From G020348385 sp964410125 (lineage in GTDB: Bacteria; Acidobacteriota; Aminicenantia; Aminicenantales; Aminicenantaceae): DNA of 11,619 nt. The first letter of the stretch is position 1, and every line of letters begins with the position of its first letter. The translations under genes were made by a program, and so were the position numbers. The notes under the pieces were generated by a model. It made no database searches, was not told where the DNA came from, and was given only the letters and a program-made list of their open reading frames with translations. The stretch is taken from the NCBI GenBank assembly GCA_964410125.1, contig CAYPGQ010000133.1, positions 1-11,619 on the forward strand, read 5' to 3'. Of the stretch, positions 5,024 through 11,619 are shown piece by piece.

Positions 5024-7447
5024 TTATTCGTAGCGGAGGGAGTTGGCGGGATTGGCGAGGGCGGCTTTGATAGCTTGGAAGCTAACCGTTAGCATGGCAA
5101 TAAAAAGCGTCAACAATCCCGCACCGACAAACACCCACACATTCAACGATATCCGGTAAGAAAAATCCTTCAGCCACCCTTTCATCACCCAAAAAGCAAC
5201 CGGCCAAGCGATCACATTGGCCACCGCCACCAAAATCACAAATTCCTTAAGGAGCAGGCGAACGATATTCGGGGCCGTAGCGCCCAGCACTTTCCTGATG
5301 CCGATCTCCTTGGTCCGTCGTTCCGCCGTAAAAGCCGCCAACCCGAATAGACCTAAACACCCAATAAAAATCGCCAAGCCCGCAAACACACCAAAAATCT
5401 TTCCTATCCTCTGCTCCGTCTGGTACATATCGGCAAATCTTTCATCCAAAAAGGAATAGTCAAACGGCTGATTAGGCAAAAACTCTCTCCACTTGCTGCG
5501 CAGCAGACCGATCGTGCCTGATATGTCTTTTGTCTCAACCCGGAATGATATTCTTGCGTTGCTATTACCCAAAAACATCACAAGAGGCCCAATCGTGTCC
5601 TTGAGCGTTTCGAAATGGAAATTTTCTACCACACCTATCACTTCGTAAGAGGCTGATCCCCCCTGATCATTTATCATGCGTCCGATTTTTCTTCCCACAG
5701 GTTGATCCCAACCGAAGTGCTCGACTGCCGCCTGGTTCATGATGGCGGCTTCCGTGTCTGAGGAATACTCCTTAGAGAAATTTCTCCCCTGAACGATCTT
5801 CATTCCCAGCGTTTGAATGTAGTCATAATCGACAATCCAATTCTGCATCGATGTGGCTCTTTTGTCGCTCCTTTCGTTATCGGGAAAAACCGCCGTGTTA
5901 TTCCGGGAGGATGGCACCGGCAGATAATTCGAGACTGTACCGTTGACCACTTGAGGATAGGACAGCATCTCGTTTTTAAATGTTTCTGCCTGATCCCCGA
6001 GCAAATAAGCGCTTCTCAAAATGAGGACCTGCTCCTTGTCGTATCCGAGCTTCTTGTTCTGGATGAAATGGAGCTGGTTATAGACCACAAAGGTTCCGAT
6101 AATAAGGATGATCGAGGCCGCAAACTGGAAGGCCACCAGACCGCTCCGCAGCAGACCGGTCCTCATGCCCGTTTTCAACTGCCCTTTCAAAACATTGACC
6201 GGTTGGAAAGCCGAGATGAACAATGATGGATAACTCCCGGCCAAGAATCCTGTAAAAATCGGGACCAGGACCAGAACGACAAGCAAAGTGGAGCCCCCCA
6301 GATCGGAAATGGCCATTGTTTTCCCTGCAAGTCCGTTGAAAAAAGGTAGGGTCAGCCTCACCAAAACAAAGGCCAGCACAAGAGAGATTAGGCTCAGAAT
6401 CATCGACTCTGTCAGAAACTGCTTGATGAGCTGAGACCGGAAAGAGCCTAAAACCTTCCGGATGCCGACCTCCTTGGCCCGCCCTGCAGACCGGGCCGTG
6501 GAAAGGTTCATGTAGTTGATCGAGGCGATAATCAGGATGAACAGAGCGATGGCCGTAAAAATGTAGACATATTTCACATCGCTTGTCGATTCCATCTCCC
6601 CCAATAGATCAGAGTGGAGATGAATGTCTCTAAGGGCCTGGAGATAAAATTCTCCTCTTAAATCTCCTTCTTCCTCGAGTTTTTCCATCGACTTTCCCAG
6701 GAACGCCTGGATCTGGGGGCCCATGTATTTCACGAGCAAGGCCGGGAATTTGGCCTCGACAGATTCGGGCGCCGCCTTCTCATGGAGAAGGATATACGTC
6801 TGGAAATTCTGACTCATCCAGATCTTGCCTTTGCTCTCGGCCAGAGAGGACATCGAGACAAGGATGTCAAAATGAAAATGGGAATTATGCGGGATTTCCT
6901 CGAAAACGCCGGAAACCATGTAGTCTGTGTCGTCGTTGAGTCTCAACGTTTTGCCAACGGGATCTTCATCCCGGAAATACTTCTTGGCTGTTTCTTGGTT
7001 CAAGACCAGCGTATTTGGTTCGGCCAGGGCGGTTTTGGGATCGCCGTTAAGGAGAGGAATGGAAAAGACATCAAAAAATGAGTGGTCAGCATAGGAAACG
7101 CGGGATTCTTTGTAGCTGTTTTCTCCGTAGCGGAAGATATACGAACCTCTTTGGCGGAACCTCACGGCGTCGACCACCTCTGGAAACTCGTCGATCAAAA
7201 CCTGAGCCATCGGAGCCGGGGCTACGGCAATATCAAAATCTCTGCCGCCATAACGGAATGAACCGGCCACCCGGTAGATGCTGTCGGCCTTTTCGTTGTA
7301 GGCGTCGTAGCTCAGCTCATCGTTGACAAACATCAGGATGAGCAGACAACTGGCCATGCCGATGGCCAGACCTACGATGTTGATCAGGGAGTACCCCTTG
7401 TGTTTGAAAAGGTTTCTCAAGGCTGTTTTTATAAAGTTTTGCAGCAT
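5024..7447 (-). CDS. FtsX/MacB-type ABC transporter permease, stand-alone
   Basis: This 807-residue inner-membrane protein has two repeats of a periplasmic MacB-like core domain plus an FtsX domain. Hydrophobic segments fall near residues 19-41, 293-312, 346-370, 388-411, 433-456, 684-706, 730-755 and 768-790, giving eight TMs. Each half carries the same cytoplasmic coupling signature after its TM segment: KEVGIRKVLGS (325-335) and KEIGIRKVLGA (713-723). Large extracytoplasmic domains lie at about 42-290 and 457-683. Such proteins work with a separate MacB/LolD-like ATPase in type VII (mechanotransmission) ABC systems for lipoproteins, peptides or antibiotics. No ATPase or membrane-fusion partner lies in this window, so the substrate cannot be named. 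The ATG at 7447 has GGAG about seven bases upstream. The stop directly abuts a repeat arm. It is divergent from the M1-like peptidase gene. Family call is firm; function is generic. Confidence 0.93.
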   Translation of the reverse strand: MLQNFIKTALRNLFKHKGYSLINIVGLAIGMASCLLILMFVNDELSYDAYNEKADSIYRVAGSFRYGGRDFDIAVAPAPMAQVLIDEFPEVVDAVRFRQRGSYIFRYGENSYKESRVSYADHSFFDVFSIPLLNGDPKTALAEPNTLVLNQETAKKYFRDEDPVGKTLRLNDDTDYMVSGVFEEIPHNSHFHFDILVSMSSLAESKGKIWMSQNFQTYILLHEKAAPESVEAKFPALLVKYMGPQIQAFLGKSMEKLEEEGDLRGEFYLQALRDIHLHSDLLGEMESTSDVKYVYIFTAIALFILIIASINYMNLSTARSAGRAKEVGIRKVLGSFRSQLIKQFLTESMILSLISLVLAFVLVRLTLPFFNGLAGKTMAISDLGGSTLLVVLVLVPIFTGFLAGSYPSLFISAFQPVNVLKGQLKTGMRTGLLRSGLVAFQFAASIILIIGTFVVYNQLHFIQNKKLGYDKEQVLILRSAYLLGDQAETFKNEMLSYPQVVNGTVSNYLPVPSSRNNTAVFPDNERSDKRATSMQNWIVDYDYIQTLGMKIVQGRNFSKEYSSDTEAAIMNQAAVEHFGWDQPVGRKIGRMINDQGGSASYEVIGVVENFHFETLKDTIGPLVMFLGNSNARISFRVETKDISGTIGLLRSKWREFLPNQPFDYSFLDERFADMYQTEQRIGKIFGVFAGLAIFIGCLGLFGLAAFTAERRTKEIGIRKVLGATAPNIVRLLLKEFVILVAVANVIAWPVAFWVMKGWLKDFSYRISLNVWVFVGAGLLTLFIAMLTVSFQAIKAALANPANSLRYE

Positions 7448-7738
7448 GCTAAAACTCCAAGGACGCAGATGCGCTATCCATCCAGTATTTTACTATATCT
7501 ACGAAAATCCCATACAAATGGTTCACTCAATTCGGGGACACCTCACTTAATTCCGACACTTTTGACGCGTCATTTTGTATGTGATATTAGAGAGTCATCC
7601 AAAAGGTGCTATATACCTTAGTTCGATAAAGTTTGTATTGAAGTAAGAGGAAACTTAATTAAGGGGTCGGGTATCCCGTCACCGAATTAATAGTTACTTT
7701 TTTCCGGCACTTGCGTATATACTTTATGAGGAAAAATT
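7448..7738. other. Divergent intergenic region with two repeat copies
   Basis: This 291-bp stretch lies between the divergent permease and peptidase genes and has no gene. It contains a partial reverse-orientation repeat near 7529-7557 (AATTCGGGGACACCTCACTT) and a forward copy at 7658-7692. Promoters for both flanking genes must lie here. For the rightward gene, TATACT (7718-7723) is a good -10, but its -35 (TTACTT, 7694-7699, 18-base spacing) is poor. A GAGGA ribosome site precedes the ATG at 7739. Confidence 0.5.
7658..7692 (+). repeat. Repeat copy intermediate between the two arm types
   Basis: The core GGGTATCCCGTCACCGAATT shares GGGTATCC and GTC with the GGGTATCCTGTCCCC arms. It shares CCCG and ACCGAATT with the AAGTATCCCGGTACCGAATT copy at 310-329. 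It therefore ties the two repeat types in this window into one superfamily. It lies about 50 bases upstream of the peptidase start. Confidence 0.75.
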
Positions 7739-9342
7739 ATGTATAAAAAAATCGTCTTTCTTCTTTTCATTTTTATCCTTATCCTGACTTATCCTGTTTT
7801 TTCGCAACAATTTTTTTCAAAAACTCTTGTTCTCAAAACGAATCGGTACGAGCTGGATGTCAAAGTCGACTACGCTGCCAAAAAAATCTTCGGTTTTTGC
7901 CGCCTGACGGTCCATAATCTGACCGATAAACCCATCTCCGAAATTCCTCTTNNNNNNNNNNNNNNNNNNNNNNNNNNNNNNNNNNNNNNNNNNNNNNNNN
8001 NNNNNNNNNNNNNNNNNNNNNNNNNNNNNNNNNNNNNNNNNNNNNNNNNNNTTGCCGCCTGACGGTCCATAATCTGACCGATAAACCCATCTCCGAAATT
8101 CCTCTTCTTCTCTACCGTCTCCTGAAAGTGACGGCCATAACGGACGAAAAAGGTGCTGCTATCCCCTATCAACAAAACATTCTGTCCTTCGAGGACTGGG
8201 AGGAGCTTCAAGTCAACTATGTGGAGGCCCGCTTGCTGAAACCCCTTGCTTCCGGTCAGTCTAAGACCATCGGGGTCGATTATGAAGGTTTCTTGTTCGG
8301 CTACTCCAACGACGGATGGATGTATGTCAAAGACCACATCGACAAAGAATTCACGTTCATGCGCATGGACGGATTTGGTTATCCAATCGTGGGATATCCC
8401 TCGGAAAAAGTGAATCGCCGGGCCGGACTCCAGAGCTATGATTACACTCTTTCCGTCACCGTGCCGGAAGACCTCGTTGTAGCCAACGGTGGAAAACTGG
8501 CCGGCAAATCCACTATAGACGGACAAACCACATACACCTATAAAAATCTCAAGCCGGCATGGCGCCTGGATATGCCTATCGCGCCCTACGGCATCGTCGA
8601 AGACGCGCAGAATAATCTGAAAATCTTCCATTTCCCCCAAGATAAGGACAATGCCGGCATGATCCTCGAAGCCATGAAAAAATCCCTCCGACTTTACACG
8701 AACTGGTTCGGCCCCGCAGACGATTTCCAGGGCTTTGCCATTATCGAAGTCCCCGAAGGGTATGGCTCCCAGGCTGACATTACCAGTATCCTCCAGACTG
8801 CCGATGCTTTCCAAAAACAGGACAACCTCACGGCCCTGTATCATGAAATTTCCCACATCTGGAATGTAAGGGCCAACGATCCCCTTCCCGCCCGCTTCGA
8901 ATCCGAAGGCCTGGCTATGCTCCTGCAATATCTGGTTCAGGAAAGACTGGATAACAAACCGGACGCCTTGACAAAAGGGTACGAGCGCCTGAGCACCCGC
9001 TTCCGCCAGCAGTGCGAACGGAATCCCAAGTGCAAAGATGTGCCCATCATCGAATACGGCAACGAAGGGTTGACAGACCTATCCTACACCAAAGGCATGC
9101 TGTTTTTTTACATCCTCTACAATCTCATGGGAGAGGAAGACTTTCTGGATGCGACCGGTTCTTTTTACCAGAAATACAAGCACAGCGGAGCCACCTCCGA
9201 AGAGTTCCTGAATTATATGAAGGAGCGCTCCGAACAAAACCTGGATCGGTTGTATAAAGAATGGATATACGGCGCTGAATCCTCCCGACTGATCCTGGAT
9301 GGCGTCCCTGCCGAAGATCTTATCGAGCGCTATTTAAACTGA
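7739..9342 (+). CDS. Secreted M1-like zinc metallopeptidase, split by assembly gap
   Basis: The frame begins at ATG 7739 and is interrupted by 100 Ns (7952-8051). Removing the Ns and one copy of a 55-base exact duplication (7897-7951 = 8052-8106) rejoins it in frame as a 482-residue protein ending at 9342. Residue numbers below use that joined version. Residues 1-22 are a signal peptide (MYKKIVFLLFIFILILTYP, cleavage near VFSQ). An M1-type N-terminal beta domain follows (YELDVKVDYAAKKIFGFCRLTVHNL). The zinc motif is H317-E-I-S-H321-IW, with E338 in FESEGLA the probable third ligand; the spacing is two residues shorter than the usual HEXXH-X18-E. Y398 in LSYTKG matches the M1 transition-state tyrosine. 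The aminopeptidase GAMEN motif is not recognisable; VPEGYGSQA sits in its place, so substrate handling may differ. The ERAP/TricornF-type C-terminal helical domain is absent or short. It is a single gene, divergent from the permease and convergent with pilZ. Confidence 0.85.
7897..8106. repeat. 55-bp exact duplication flanking the N gap (probable assembly artefact)
   Basis: Bases 7897-7951 and 8052-8106 are identical over all 55 positions and end exactly at the edges of the N run. A shared 55-mer at two contig ends is what an unmerged overlap of k=55 produces in a de Bruijn assembler. The coding frame is broken if the gap length is kept and intact if the copies are merged. Confidence 0.93.
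7952..8051. other. Scaffold gap of 100 Ns
   Basis: Exactly 100 undetermined bases lie inside the peptidase gene. A round length of 100 is the usual placeholder for a gap of unknown size. The flanking duplication indicates that the true gap is probably zero, with a 55-base overlap. Confidence 0.99.
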
Positions 9343-9415
9343 CGACACTAGTCATTTAGAGAAAGGCTACAAGGAATTGGTCATCTCCAAGATTATCTGG
9401 GAATAAACGAAGGGA

Positions 9416-9763
9416 TTAAGATTTTTCTTTGAGCGCTTCCGTCAGTTCTTTGATAGTCTCTTCAGAAAATTCGAGGAACTCGAGTCCCATATCATAACTG
9501 GCACCTGAATCGGGAGGAAGTTCTTTGATCCAGACAATGCGGGCCGATCCTTTACATGAAAATCCGTTCGGGAAATGCAATTCCAGTTCCACCTCTTCGC
9601 CGATGTCAAATCGTTCGTCGCTATAAATGCGGACGCCACCCAAACTGATGTTCGATACACGTTGTCTGAGCGACTGAAATTTTCCTATGCGATAATACAC
9701 TTGGGAGGACAATCTTGGAAACCGCCTCCGATCTTTATACGAATTATTTTCTTCCATCATCAT
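9416..9763 (-). CDS. PilZ domain protein
   Basis: This small single-domain PilZ protein of about 113-116 residues is probably a cytoplasmic c-di-GMP receptor. Both ligand motifs are present: RxxxR as R-R-F-P-R in DRRRFPRLS near the N-terminus, and the second motif as N-I-S-L-G-G (VSNISLGGVRI), with Asn in place of the usual Asp. The rest reads as the expected beta barrel (EEVELELHFPNG, GSARIVWIKE, YDMGLEFLEF) followed by a short helix rich in Glu and Lys. Start choice is unclear: TTG at 9766 and three consecutive ATGs at 9763, 9760 and 9757 are all in frame, without a strong ribosome site. I chose the first ATG. It has a good promoter upstream (9800-9829) and appears monocistronic. It converges on the peptidase gene with 73 bases between stops. 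Its effector target cannot be told from context. Confidence 0.9.
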   Translation of the reverse strand: MMMEENNSYKDRRRFPRLSSQVYYRIGKFQSLRQRVSNISLGGVRIYSDERFDIGEEVELELHFPNGFSCKGSARIVWIKELPPDSGASYDMGLEFLEFSEETIKELTEALKEKS

Positions 9764-9799
9764 CAACCATTTAATCGAAAAAATGCACGAATTGTTTTT

Positions 9800-9829
9800 A
9801 TTCTATGTGAAAATAATAGTTTATGTCAA
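9800..9829 (-). promoter_or_regulatory. Near-consensus sigma-70-type promoter of the PilZ gene
   Basis: On the minus strand a perfect TTGACA (9829-9824) is followed after 18 bases by TAGAAT (9805-9800), a 5/6 match to the -10 box. Transcription would start near 9793, about 30 bases before the PilZ ATG codons. This is the best promoter match in the window. It begins about ten bases beyond the repeat palindrome at 9839-9919. Confidence 0.55.
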
Positions 9830-9838
9830 ACTTTTTCC

Positions 9839-9919
9839 TAAATTGGGGACAGGATACCCTTTCACTTAATTCCTAGCCAATTCAATAAATAGGTGAAAGG
9901 GTATCCTGTCCCCAATTTA
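9839..9919. repeat. 27-bp perfect inverted repeat (GGGGACAGG family)
   Basis: Positions 9839-9865 are the exact reverse complement of 9893-9919 (27 bp), with three further pairs (one G-T) inside and a loop of about 20 bases. The right arm and flank (9887-9920) are identical over 34 bases to 4990-5023. The right arm contains the aldehyde dehydrogenase stop codon (TAA, 9919-9917). The element lies between that stop and the PilZ promoter. No U-run follows on either strand, so it is not a standard intrinsic terminator, though a stem this long could still block read-through. Confidence 0.92.
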
Positions 9920-11341
9920 AAGTAGATTGAGGGCGAGGAGTTTGAGTTCGGTCATCTCTTCGATGGCATATTTCAATCCTTCACGACCGAAACCGCTCTC
10001 TTTCACCCCTCCGTACGGCATGTGGTCGATTCGGAATGTCGGGATATCGTTGCAGATCACGCCTCCCACATCCAGACTTTCGTAAGCCTGGAATGCTTTT
10101 TTCAGGTCATTCGTGAAGATTCCGGCCTGCAATCCGAATATGGAGTCATTCACACTCCGGAGCGCTTCATCAAAATCTTCATAGAGAGAAACCACGGCAA
10201 CCGGAGCAAATGCCTCTTGACAGGAAATCCGAAGCTCGGGTTTCACATTCTCCAGGATCGTGGGCTCGAATATGGCGCCTTCTCTTTTCCCTCCATAAAC
10301 CAGCCGCGCACCACCCTCCAGGGCCTCTCCCACCCATTCTTCGGTCTGCTTTGCCGCATCCAGGTTGATCATCGGGCCAATATCTGTGCTCTCCTCCATA
10401 GGGTCGCCCATTTTGAGCTTTGCGGTCGCATCCAAAAACCGGGCCATAAATCTGTCATAAATCTTTTTGTGCAGAAAAATGCGCTGGATGGAAATGCAAA
10501 CTTGCCCGGAATAGGCATAAGCCCCCAGCACGGTCCTCGGCAGGGCAAAATCCAGGTTGGCATCAGGCTCGATGATGACGGCCGCATTCCCCCCGAGCTC
10601 AAGCGTCACTCTTTTTTTATTAGCCCTTTTTTTCAGTTCCCACCCAATATCCGGGCTACCTGTAAACGTGATTTTTTTGACGCGGTCGTCCTCCAAAAAA
10701 ACATCGGCAGCTTTATACCCGCAGGGGATATGGTTGAAGCCTCCTGCAGGAAAATCCGACTGGTCGATGATTTCAGCAAGAATACCCGATGTCATAGCTA
10801 CCTGTGAAGCCGGCCGGAGCAATATCGTGTTTCCGCTGGCCATGGCTGGCGCCACCTTGTGAGCAACCAGATTCAGAGGAAAATTAAATGGGGTGATCCC
10901 CACCATTACCCCGATCGGAAAACGCCGCACCAGCCCCCAACGGCCGCTTGTCTGGGGACTCAGGTCCAGAGGAATGATTTCGCCGTTCATCCTTTTGGCT
11001 TCTTCAGACGCAATCTGAAAAGTGCTGACCGCCCGGTCTGCCTCTACTCGTGCTGATTTTATTGCCTTTCCGGCCCCCATTACGATGGACCGGGCCAGCT
11101 CTTCCTTATTCTTTGCTATCTGGTCCGAGACAAATTCAAGGACTTTTGCCCTCTCGAAACTGGATAACATCTTGGTCTTCTGGAAGGCCCGATGAGCCGA
11201 ATCCACCGCTCCCTTAACCTGATCGACATCGGCAAAATGAACCCTGCCCACAATACTCTGGTCATAAGGAGATTTTATGTCTTTGACTTCCTTTCCTGAA
11301 ACCCATTTTCCATCTATAAAAAGTTGGTGTTCATTGATCAT
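9917..11341 (-). CDS. NAD(P)-dependent aldehyde dehydrogenase
   Basis: This 474-residue protein of the aldehyde dehydrogenase superfamily oxidises an aldehyde to a carboxylic acid in the cytoplasm. Key residues are in place: N153 in TPFNFPLN, the Rossmann segment FTGSPDIGWEL (226-236), the general base E248 in LELGGN, the catalytic thiol C282 in SGQVCISIQR, and E376 in CQEAFAPVAVV. The ending MPYGGVKESGFGREGLKYAIEE is also typical. Full length agrees with the family (about 475-500). The GQVCISIQRIF context resembles the lactaldehyde / non-phosphorylating glyceraldehyde-3-phosphate-like subgroup, but I cannot assign a substrate. The ATG at 11341 follows AAGGAG with a six- to seven-base spacer. 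The stop codon lies inside the right arm of the 9839-9919 palindrome. No neighbouring gene points to a pathway. Confidence 0.95.
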   Translation of the reverse strand: MINEHQLFIDGKWVSGKEVKDIKSPYDQSIVGRVHFADVDQVKGAVDSAHRAFQKTKMLSSFERAKVLEFVSDQIAKNKEELARSIVMGAGKAIKSARVEADRAVSTFQIASEEAKRMNGEIIPLDLSPQTSGRWGLVRRFPIGVMVGITPFNFPLNLVAHKVAPAMASGNTILLRPASQVAMTSGILAEIIDQSDFPAGGFNHIPCGYKAADVFLEDDRVKKITFTGSPDIGWELKKRANKKRVTLELGGNAAVIIEPDANLDFALPRTVLGAYAYSGQVCISIQRIFLHKKIYDRFMARFLDATAKLKMGDPMEESTDIGPMINLDAAKQTEEWVGEALEGGARLVYGGKREGAIFEPTILENVKPELRISCQEAFAPVAVVSLYEDFDEALRSVNDSIFGLQAGIFTNDLKKAFQAYESLDVGGVICNDIPTFRIDHMPYGGVKESGFGREGLKYAIEEMTELKLLALNLL

Positions 11342-11619
11342 ATCAGTCTCCTTCCTAACACATCCTATTAAACATTATTCACACCAACGCCCCAAATCGC
11401 AAGTAAGCATCCTTATTTCCGTGATTAATTGGGCTTTTGGGGATGGTTGAAGCGACCATTGAAGATTTAGCCATTAGAACCCGTTCTTCGAGGGAATCTG
11501 CCGCAGTCAGACGCCGATGTTGTATTGAGCACGACTTTGCTAAGGGATGAGAGATGCGGGCAAGCACGGGAACAGAGGCTAGAGTGGAAGAGTCTGGGTG
11601 TTAACGTGCGCAGTTCAGA
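11342..11619. other. Terminal region without a confident gene
   Basis: This 278-bp stretch lies upstream of the aldehyde dehydrogenase and should hold its promoter, but I see no convincing -35/-10 pair. Open frames exist on both strands: minus 11567-11379 (62 codons from GTG) and plus from an ATG near 11444 (about 35 codons). Neither has a good ribosome site, and I recognise neither. It may be a decayed gene or a piece of a feature cut by the window edge. Confidence 0.4.

Noticed and set aside
7739..8062. Treating the peptidase as a truncated 5' pseudogene followed by a separate gene at 8128
   Set aside because: The break exists only because of the N gap and the duplicated 55-mer; merging restores a continuous frame with signal peptide and catalytic domain.
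7870..8928. Minus-strand open frame spanning the N gap
   Set aside because: It is open only because Ns carry no stops, and it lies opposite the M1-like peptidase, whose motifs are on the plus strand.
9839..9919. CRISPR-like array from the recurring GGGTATCC arms
   Set aside because: Copies are irregularly spaced over kilobases, occur in both orientations, and have no spacers of uniform length or cas genes.
10022..10807. Plus-strand open frame of about 261 codons opposite the aldehyde dehydrogenase
   Set aside because: The minus strand carries every catalytic motif of the dehydrogenase; the plus frame has no recognisable content.
11606..11619. GTGCG at the window end as a group II intron 5' end
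   Set aside because: Five bases match the intron-start consensus, but no intron domains or reverse transcriptase are visible inside the window; it is not supportable.

Overview
The window looks like a scaffold from a metagenome-assembled bacterial genome. It carries a 100-N scaffolding gap, has moderate GC in its housekeeping-type genes, and has a visibly more AT-rich lipoprotein gene and transposase gene. The gene mix is a Tat-tagged TldD with a TldE partner, a stand-alone 8-TM FtsX/MacB permease, an M1-like secreted peptidase, a PilZ protein and an aldehyde dehydrogenase. Together with RAYT-associated GGGGACAGG-type intergenic repeats, this resembles Acidobacteriota (for example Aminicenantia). 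That placement is an inference from gene style only, and no rRNA or other marker gene is present to confirm it.

Layout. 1-425: no convincing gene; a nested set of inverted repeats (about 17-332) that could be a small non-autonomous element or structured RNA, then a good promoter. 426/432-983 (+): exported cohesin-like lipoprotein. 984-1177: an inverted pair of repeats and a probable promoter. 1178-4048 (+): a tight two-gene operon, tldD and tldE/pmbA. 4051-4160: a 35-bp perfect inverted repeat plus a 16-bp tandem duplication. 4153-4824 (-): an intact REP-associated tyrosine transposase (RAYT). 4825-5023: its upstream region, ending in another repeat copy. 5024-7447 (-): FtsX/MacB permease. 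7448-7738: divergent intergenic region with two repeat copies. 7739-9342 (+): M1-like metallopeptidase, split in this assembly by a gap that is almost certainly false. 9416-9763 (-): PilZ protein with a near-consensus promoter. 9839-9919: a second repeat palindrome. 9917-11341 (-): aldehyde dehydrogenase. 11342-11619: no convincing gene.

The clearest shared biology is TldD/TldE, a two-subunit metalloprotease in which only TldD carries the metal-binding motif. The clearest non-genic signal is a dispersed repeat superfamily. Its copies share a GTATCC(T/C)G core, occur as inverted pairs or solo arms, repeatedly touch or contain stop codons, and surround the single RAYT gene. I read this as a RAYT/REP-type system in which the transposase gene sits among its likely substrates.

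The most actionable technical point is that the sequences on both sides of the N gap are an identical 55-mer. Collapsing them restores one uninterrupted 482-residue reading frame.
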